Positions 60,686 through 64,000 of a stretch of 64,000 nucleotides of DNA are shown piece by piece. The translations under genes were made by a program, and so were the position numbers. The notes under the pieces were generated by a model. That model searched no databases. It was given only the letters and a program-made list of their open reading frames with translations, and was not told the DNA's origin. The DNA comes from Streptomyces sp. NBC_01214. GTDB lineage: Bacteria > Actinomycetota > Actinomycetes > Streptomycetales > Streptomycetaceae. Every line of letters begins with the position of its first letter. Within the stretch, counting starts at the first letter, position 1. The stretch spans positions 4,869,001 to 4,933,000 of the forward strand of contig NZ_JAPEOS010000001.1 of assembly GCF_026340975.1 (NCBI RefSeq), in the 5' to 3' direction.

Positions 60686-61870
60686 GTGGGACATGCAGTA
60701 ACCGAAATGCAGATCGCCAAAGCCCTGCAACAGCCCGAATGGAACGATCTCTCACAGGTCCAGCGCGTGCGGGAGATCCTCGGTTCCCGCCCGCCGCTGG
60801 TCCGCGTGGACGACGTCCACACGCTCCGCTCGCTGCTCGCGTCCGTCGCCGCCGGCGAAGCACACGTGGTGCAGGCGGGCGACTGCGCGGAGGACCCGGA
60901 GGAGTGCACCGCGGAGCACGTGCGGCGGAAGTCCGCCGTGCTCGACCTGCTGGCCACCACGCTCAAGATGGTCACCGGCAAGCCCGTCATCCGAGTCGGG
61001 CGCATCGCGGGACAGTTCGCCAAGCCGCGGTCCAACTCCTTCGAGCAGGCCGGCGGCCTGGTCCTGCCCGTGTACCGCGGTCACATGGTCAACAGCCCGG
61101 AACCCGATCTGGAGAAGCGGCAGCCGGACCCACTGCGCATCCTCACCGGATACATGGCGGCGGGCGACATCATGGAACACCTGGGCTGGCGCGCACCGGC
61201 CCTGCGTGCGTGGCCGGGCATCGAACCCCTGGTGTGGACCAGCCACGAGGCACTCCTCCTGGACTACGAGGTCTCCATGATCCGCGAAGTCGGAGACGGG
61301 CGGCGCTGGCTCGGTTCCACACACTGGCCGTGGATCGGCGAACGGACCCGGCAACTGGACGGCGCCCATGTCGAGATGCTCGCCGACGTCGTGAACCCCG
61401 TGGCCTGCAAGGTGGGCCCGTCCATGACCACCGAAGAGATCACCGCCCTGTGCGAGCGTCTCGACCCGCTCCGGGAGCCCGGCCGCCTCACGCTCATCTC
61501 GCGCATGGGCGCCGATGCCGTCGAAGAGCGCCTGCCGTCCCTGGTGGCGGCGGTCCGCGCCGCGGGGCATCCCGTCATCTGGCTGTGCGACCCCATGCAC
61601 GGCAACACCGTCACCGCACCGGGCGGGAAGAAGACCCGCCTGCTGACCACCCTCGCCCGGGAGATCACCGGATTCCGGCGCGCGGTGGCGGCCGCGGGCG
61701 GTGTGGTCGGCGGACTGCACCTGGAGACCACCCCGGACGACGTGACCGAGTGCGTCGCCGACATCACCTCGCTCGGATCGGTCGGCGACCGGCACACCAC
61801 GTTCTGCGATCCCCGCCTCAACTCACGGCAGGCCGTCTCCCTGGTCACCGCATGGTCCGACGCTCTGTGA
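60686..61870 (+). CDS. phzC: class II (plant-type) DAHP synthase
   Basis: 394 residues from the GTG at 60686 (GGGGGG eight bases upstream); an ATG at 60707 is an alternative. Class II motifs: VVQAGDCAEDPEECTAEHVR, IRVGRIAGQFAKPRS, WTSHEALLLDYEVSMIRE, HWPWIGERTRQLDGAHVEML, VNPVACKVGPSMTTEEI, VIWLCDPMHGNT and GLHLETTPDDVTEC. It condenses phosphoenolpyruvate and erythrose 4-phosphate to start a dedicated shikimate flux to chorismate for phenazine synthesis. The phzBCDE order is standard. Confidence 0.97.
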   Translation: MGHAVTEMQIAKALQQPEWNDLSQVQRVREILGSRPPLVRVDDVHTLRSLLASVAAGEAHVVQAGDCAEDPEECTAEHVRRKSAVLDLLATTLKMVTGKPVIRVGRIAGQFAKPRSNSFEQAGGLVLPVYRGHMVNSPEPDLEKRQPDPLRILTGYMAAGDIMEHLGWRAPALRAWPGIEPLVWTSHEALLLDYEVSMIREVGDGRRWLGSTHWPWIGERTRQLDGAHVEMLADVVNPVACKVGPSMTTEEITALCERLDPLREPGRLTLISRMGADAVEERLPSLVAAVRAAGHPVIWLCDPMHGNTVTAPGGKKTRLLTTLAREITGFRRAVAAAGGVVGGLHLETTPDDVTECVADITSLGSVGDRHTTFCDPRLNSRQAVSLVTAWSDAL

Positions 61871-61911
61871 ACACCGCCGTTTCGGCCACATCACTGGAAA
61901 GGAGTGGTTCG

Positions 61912-62535
61912 ATGGCCGGATTACCGCCCATCGCGCCCTACCCGCTGCCCACCGCCGAGAGCCTGCCCGAGAACCTGGCGCAGTGGACCCCCGATCCGGA
62001 GCGCGCCGTCCTTCTCGTCCACGACATGCAGCGCTACTTCCTGAACGCCCTGCCGGACCCGCTGCGCACGGAGCTCGTCCACAACACCGCCCAGCTGCGC
62101 AAGCGGTGTGCCGCCGCCGGCGTGCCGGTGGCGTATACCGCGCAGCCCGGCCGCATGACCGACGAGGAACGCGGGCTGCTCAAGGACTTCTGGGGGCCGG
62201 GCATGCGCACCGACCCCGCCGACCGCGCAGTGACGCCCGAGCTGGCGCCCGCCGAGGGCGACTGGACGTTCACGAAATGGCGCTACAGCGCCTTCTTCCG
62301 TTCCGAGCTGCTGCCGCGCATGCGGGCCGAGGGCCGCGACCAGCTCATCCTCTGCGGTGTCTACGCACACGTCGGCATCCTGGCGACGGCGCTGGACGCC
62401 TTCACCCACGACATCCAGCCCTTCCTGGCCGCCGACGCCCTGGGCGACTTCTCCGAGGACGACCACCGGCTCGCCCTCGACTACGCGGCCCGACGGTGCG
62501 CGATGGTCGTCCTGTCCGCGAAGGTGTTCGCATGA
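61912..62535 (+). CDS. phzD: isochorismatase-family ADIC hydrolase
   Basis: 207 residues, exactly the length of Pseudomonas PhzD. AAGGAG seven bases before the ATG. The catalytic Asp (VHDMQRYF, residue 38) and Lys (TFTKWRYSAFF, residue 122) are at the PhzD positions. CGVYAHVGILATALDAF lacks a catalytic Cys, as expected for this subfamily. It hydrolyses 2-amino-2-deoxyisochorismate to pyruvate and trans-2,3-dihydro-3-hydroxyanthranilate. Its stop overlaps the phzE start by three bases (ATGA). Confidence 0.97.
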   Translation: MAGLPPIAPYPLPTAESLPENLAQWTPDPERAVLLVHDMQRYFLNALPDPLRTELVHNTAQLRKRCAAAGVPVAYTAQPGRMTDEERGLLKDFWGPGMRTDPADRAVTPELAPAEGDWTFTKWRYSAFFRSELLPRMRAEGRDQLILCGVYAHVGILATALDAFTHDIQPFLAADALGDFSEDDHRLALDYAARRCAMVVLSAKVFA

Positions 62536-64000
62536 GCGGCCGGAAGCAGGGCGACCTGCTCGACGCCGTCCTGGGCCTGGAGCCGGCTGCCTTCGCCCTG
62601 CTGCACCGGCCGGAGTCCGGTCTCCCGGACACCGTCGACGTCCTGACCGGGGACGTCACCCTGTACGGGACGCTGGCGGACGTCCCCTTCCGGGGGCCGG
62701 ACGCCGGCGCGCCCCGTACCGAGCACGACGTCCTGGTCGTGGTGCCGTACCGGCAGATCACCGAGCGGGGGTTCACAGCGCCCGACGACGGCGAGCCGGT
62801 CGTCGCGCTGTCGATCGGCGAGCAGGCCGGTGTGCCCCTGGCCGAGCTCCTCGCACGCCTCCCGGACACCCCGACCCCCGTGACGGCCCGCGGCTTCGAC
62901 GTCGACGACGAGCAGTACGCCGAGACCGTACGGCGCGTGGTCGAAGACGAGATCGGCACGGGCGAGGGCGCCAACTTCGTCATCAAGCGCTCCCTCGTCG
63001 CCGAGATGGGCGACTACTCGCTGAACAGCGCGCTGGCGTTCTTCCGCCGTCTGCTGGAACGCGAGCAGGGGGCGTACTGGACCTTCCTCATCCACACCGG
63101 CCGGCGGACCTTCGTCGGCGCCACGCCCGAGCGTCACATCTCCGTGAGCGACGGGACCGCCGTGATGAACCCGATCAGCGGCACCTACCGGTATCCTCCC
63201 GCCGGCCCCACGCTGGAGGGTGTCACCGAGTTCCTCGCGGACCGTAAGGAGACCGACGAGCTGTACATGGTCGTCGACGAGGAACTGAAGATGATGGCCC
63301 GCATCTGCCCGGACGGCGGTCGGGTCCTGGGGCCGTACCTCAAGGAGATGGCCCGGCTGGCCCACACCGAGTACTTCATCGAGGGGCAGACCGACCGCGA
63401 CGTGCGCGAGATCCTGCGCGAGACGATGTTCGCCCCCACGGTGACGGGCAGCCCGCTGGAGAGCGCGGCACGCGTCATCCGGAAGTACGAACCCGAGGGG
63501 CGCGGCTACTACAGCGGTGTGGCCGCGCTGATCGGCCGGGACGTGGACGGCGAGCGCTCACTCGACTCGGCCATCCTCATCCGCACCGCCGACATCGATG
63601 AACACGGCCGCGTGCGCATCGGAGTGGGCGCCACCCTGGTGCGCCATTCCGATCCGGTCTCGGAGGTCGCGGAGACCCGCGCCAAGGCCGCCGGGCTGCT
63701 CGCCGCCCTGGAGGCCGGACCCGTGCGCCGCTTCGGGGCGCATCCGGAAGTCCGTGCCGCCCTCAGCCGCCGTAACAGCGGCATCTCCCGGTTCTGGCTG
63801 GAGGACGCCGCCGGCCGCCGGCCCGCCGTCACCGGGCTGGAGGGACTGAACGCACTGGTCATCGACGCGGAAGACACCTTCACGGCAATGATCGGACACC
63901 AACTCCGCGCCCAGGGCCTGCGGGTGCAGGTCAGCCGCTTCGACGAGCCGTACCGGTTCGACGGCCACGACCTCGTGGTGATGGGGCCCGGCCCCGGCGA
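62532..64000 (+). CDS. phzE: phenazine ADIC synthase (TrpE/TrpG fusion), cut by window end
   Basis: Starts at the ATG at 62532 overlapping phzD; open to the window edge (489 codons of about 630). The chorismate-binding domain has FVIKRSLVAEMG, QGAYWTFLIHTGRRTFVGAT and MNPISGTYRYP, followed by TDELYMVVDEELKMMARICP and PEGRGYYSGVAALIG. From about residue 435 the glutamine-amidotransferase domain begins (LEGLNALVIDAEDTFTAMIG, VVMGPGPG). It converts chorismate and glutamine to 2-amino-2-deoxyisochorismate. phzF and phzG are expected just beyond the window. Confidence 0.96.
   Translation, partial: MSGRKQGDLLDAVLGLEPAAFALLHRPESGLPDTVDVLTGDVTLYGTLADVPFRGPDAGAPRTEHDVLVVVPYRQITERGFTAPDDGEPVVALSIGEQAGVPLAELLARLPDTPTPVTARGFDVDDEQYAETVRRVVEDEIGTGEGANFVIKRSLVAEMGDYSLNSALAFFRRLLEREQGAYWTFLIHTGRRTFVGATPERHISVSDGTAVMNPISGTYRYPPAGPTLEGVTEFLADRKETDELYMVVDEELKMMARICPDGGRVLGPYLKEMARLAHTEYFIEGQTDRDVREILRETMFAPTVTGSPLESAARVIRKYEPEGRGYYSGVAALIGRDVDGERSLDSAILIRTADIDEHGRVRIGVGATLVRHSDPVSEVAETRAKAAGLLAALEAGPVRRFGAHPEVRAALSRRNSGISRFWLEDAAGRRPAVTGLEGLNALVIDAEDTFTAMIGHQLRAQGLRVQVSRFDEPYRFDGHDLVVMGPGPG

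Noticed and set aside
60739..61911. Long frame upstream of phzD
   Set aside because: Arg/His-rich shadow of phzC. PhzD homology, length and Shine-Dalgarno fix the start at 61912.

Overview
The window is high-GC actinomycete DNA, almost certainly Streptomyces. Coding frames have strong G/C bias at third positions, GTG starts are common, and genes carry GGAGG-type ribosome sites. Three decayed copies of tpg, the terminal-protein gene of linear Streptomyces replicons, point to a chromosome arm or a linear plasmid. No rRNA, tRNA or CRISPR array was recognised.

Positions 1 to about 48,000 are a patchwork of intact accessory genes set among gene wreckage. Transposase remnants of at least six kinds are present: IS5, ISL3, IS1380, IS110, IS21 and an IS701-like DDE family in three copies. 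Broken housekeeping-type accessories include a CYP157-like P450, a tyrosine recombinase with an internal deletion, and an esterase with tandem stops. Many short tandem repeats lie between genes. Intact genes include a ComB-like phosphatase, a HopJ homologue, an SDR, GNAT acetyltransferases, two P450s, protein-kinase-like and aminoglycoside-kinase-like proteins, a SUKH protein, an alpha/beta hydrolase with a divergent LysR regulator, a barstar-like protein, a TetR regulator with a divergent hydrolase, and an APC permease.

Inside this patchwork, 23,912-27,516 on the minus strand holds a compact and unusual operon. It runs from a 26-residue peptide gene, through a GC-rich hairpin, to a HEAT-repeat/formylglycine-generating-enzyme-like protein, an MFS exporter and a SAM methyltransferase, and ends at a strong terminator-like hairpin. 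The genes overlap, and the FGE-like gene begins with AT-rich rare codons including TTA. It is a candidate ribosomally made, modified and exported peptide system. The alternative is a leader-peptide-attenuated export operon.

From 48,086 to the right edge is a phenazine biosynthesis cluster. The core genes phzB, phzC, phzD and phzE run rightward, and phzE is cut by the window end. Upstream lie a flavin monooxygenase, an acyl-CoA-dehydrogenase-fold oxygenase, a carboxyl-methyltransferase-type enzyme and a DHA2-family exporter. On the minus strand is a LuxE-like adenylating ligase coupled to a LuxC-like acyl reductase, plus an MDR oxidoreductase. Two paralogous double-module Lrp/AsnC regulators bracket the accessory part. 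Together these predict a phenazine in which one carboxyl is reduced to an aldehyde, another is methyl-esterified and the ring is hydroxylated. That pattern matches lomofungin-type chemistry. The predicted product is an inference; the core phenazine assignment is firm.
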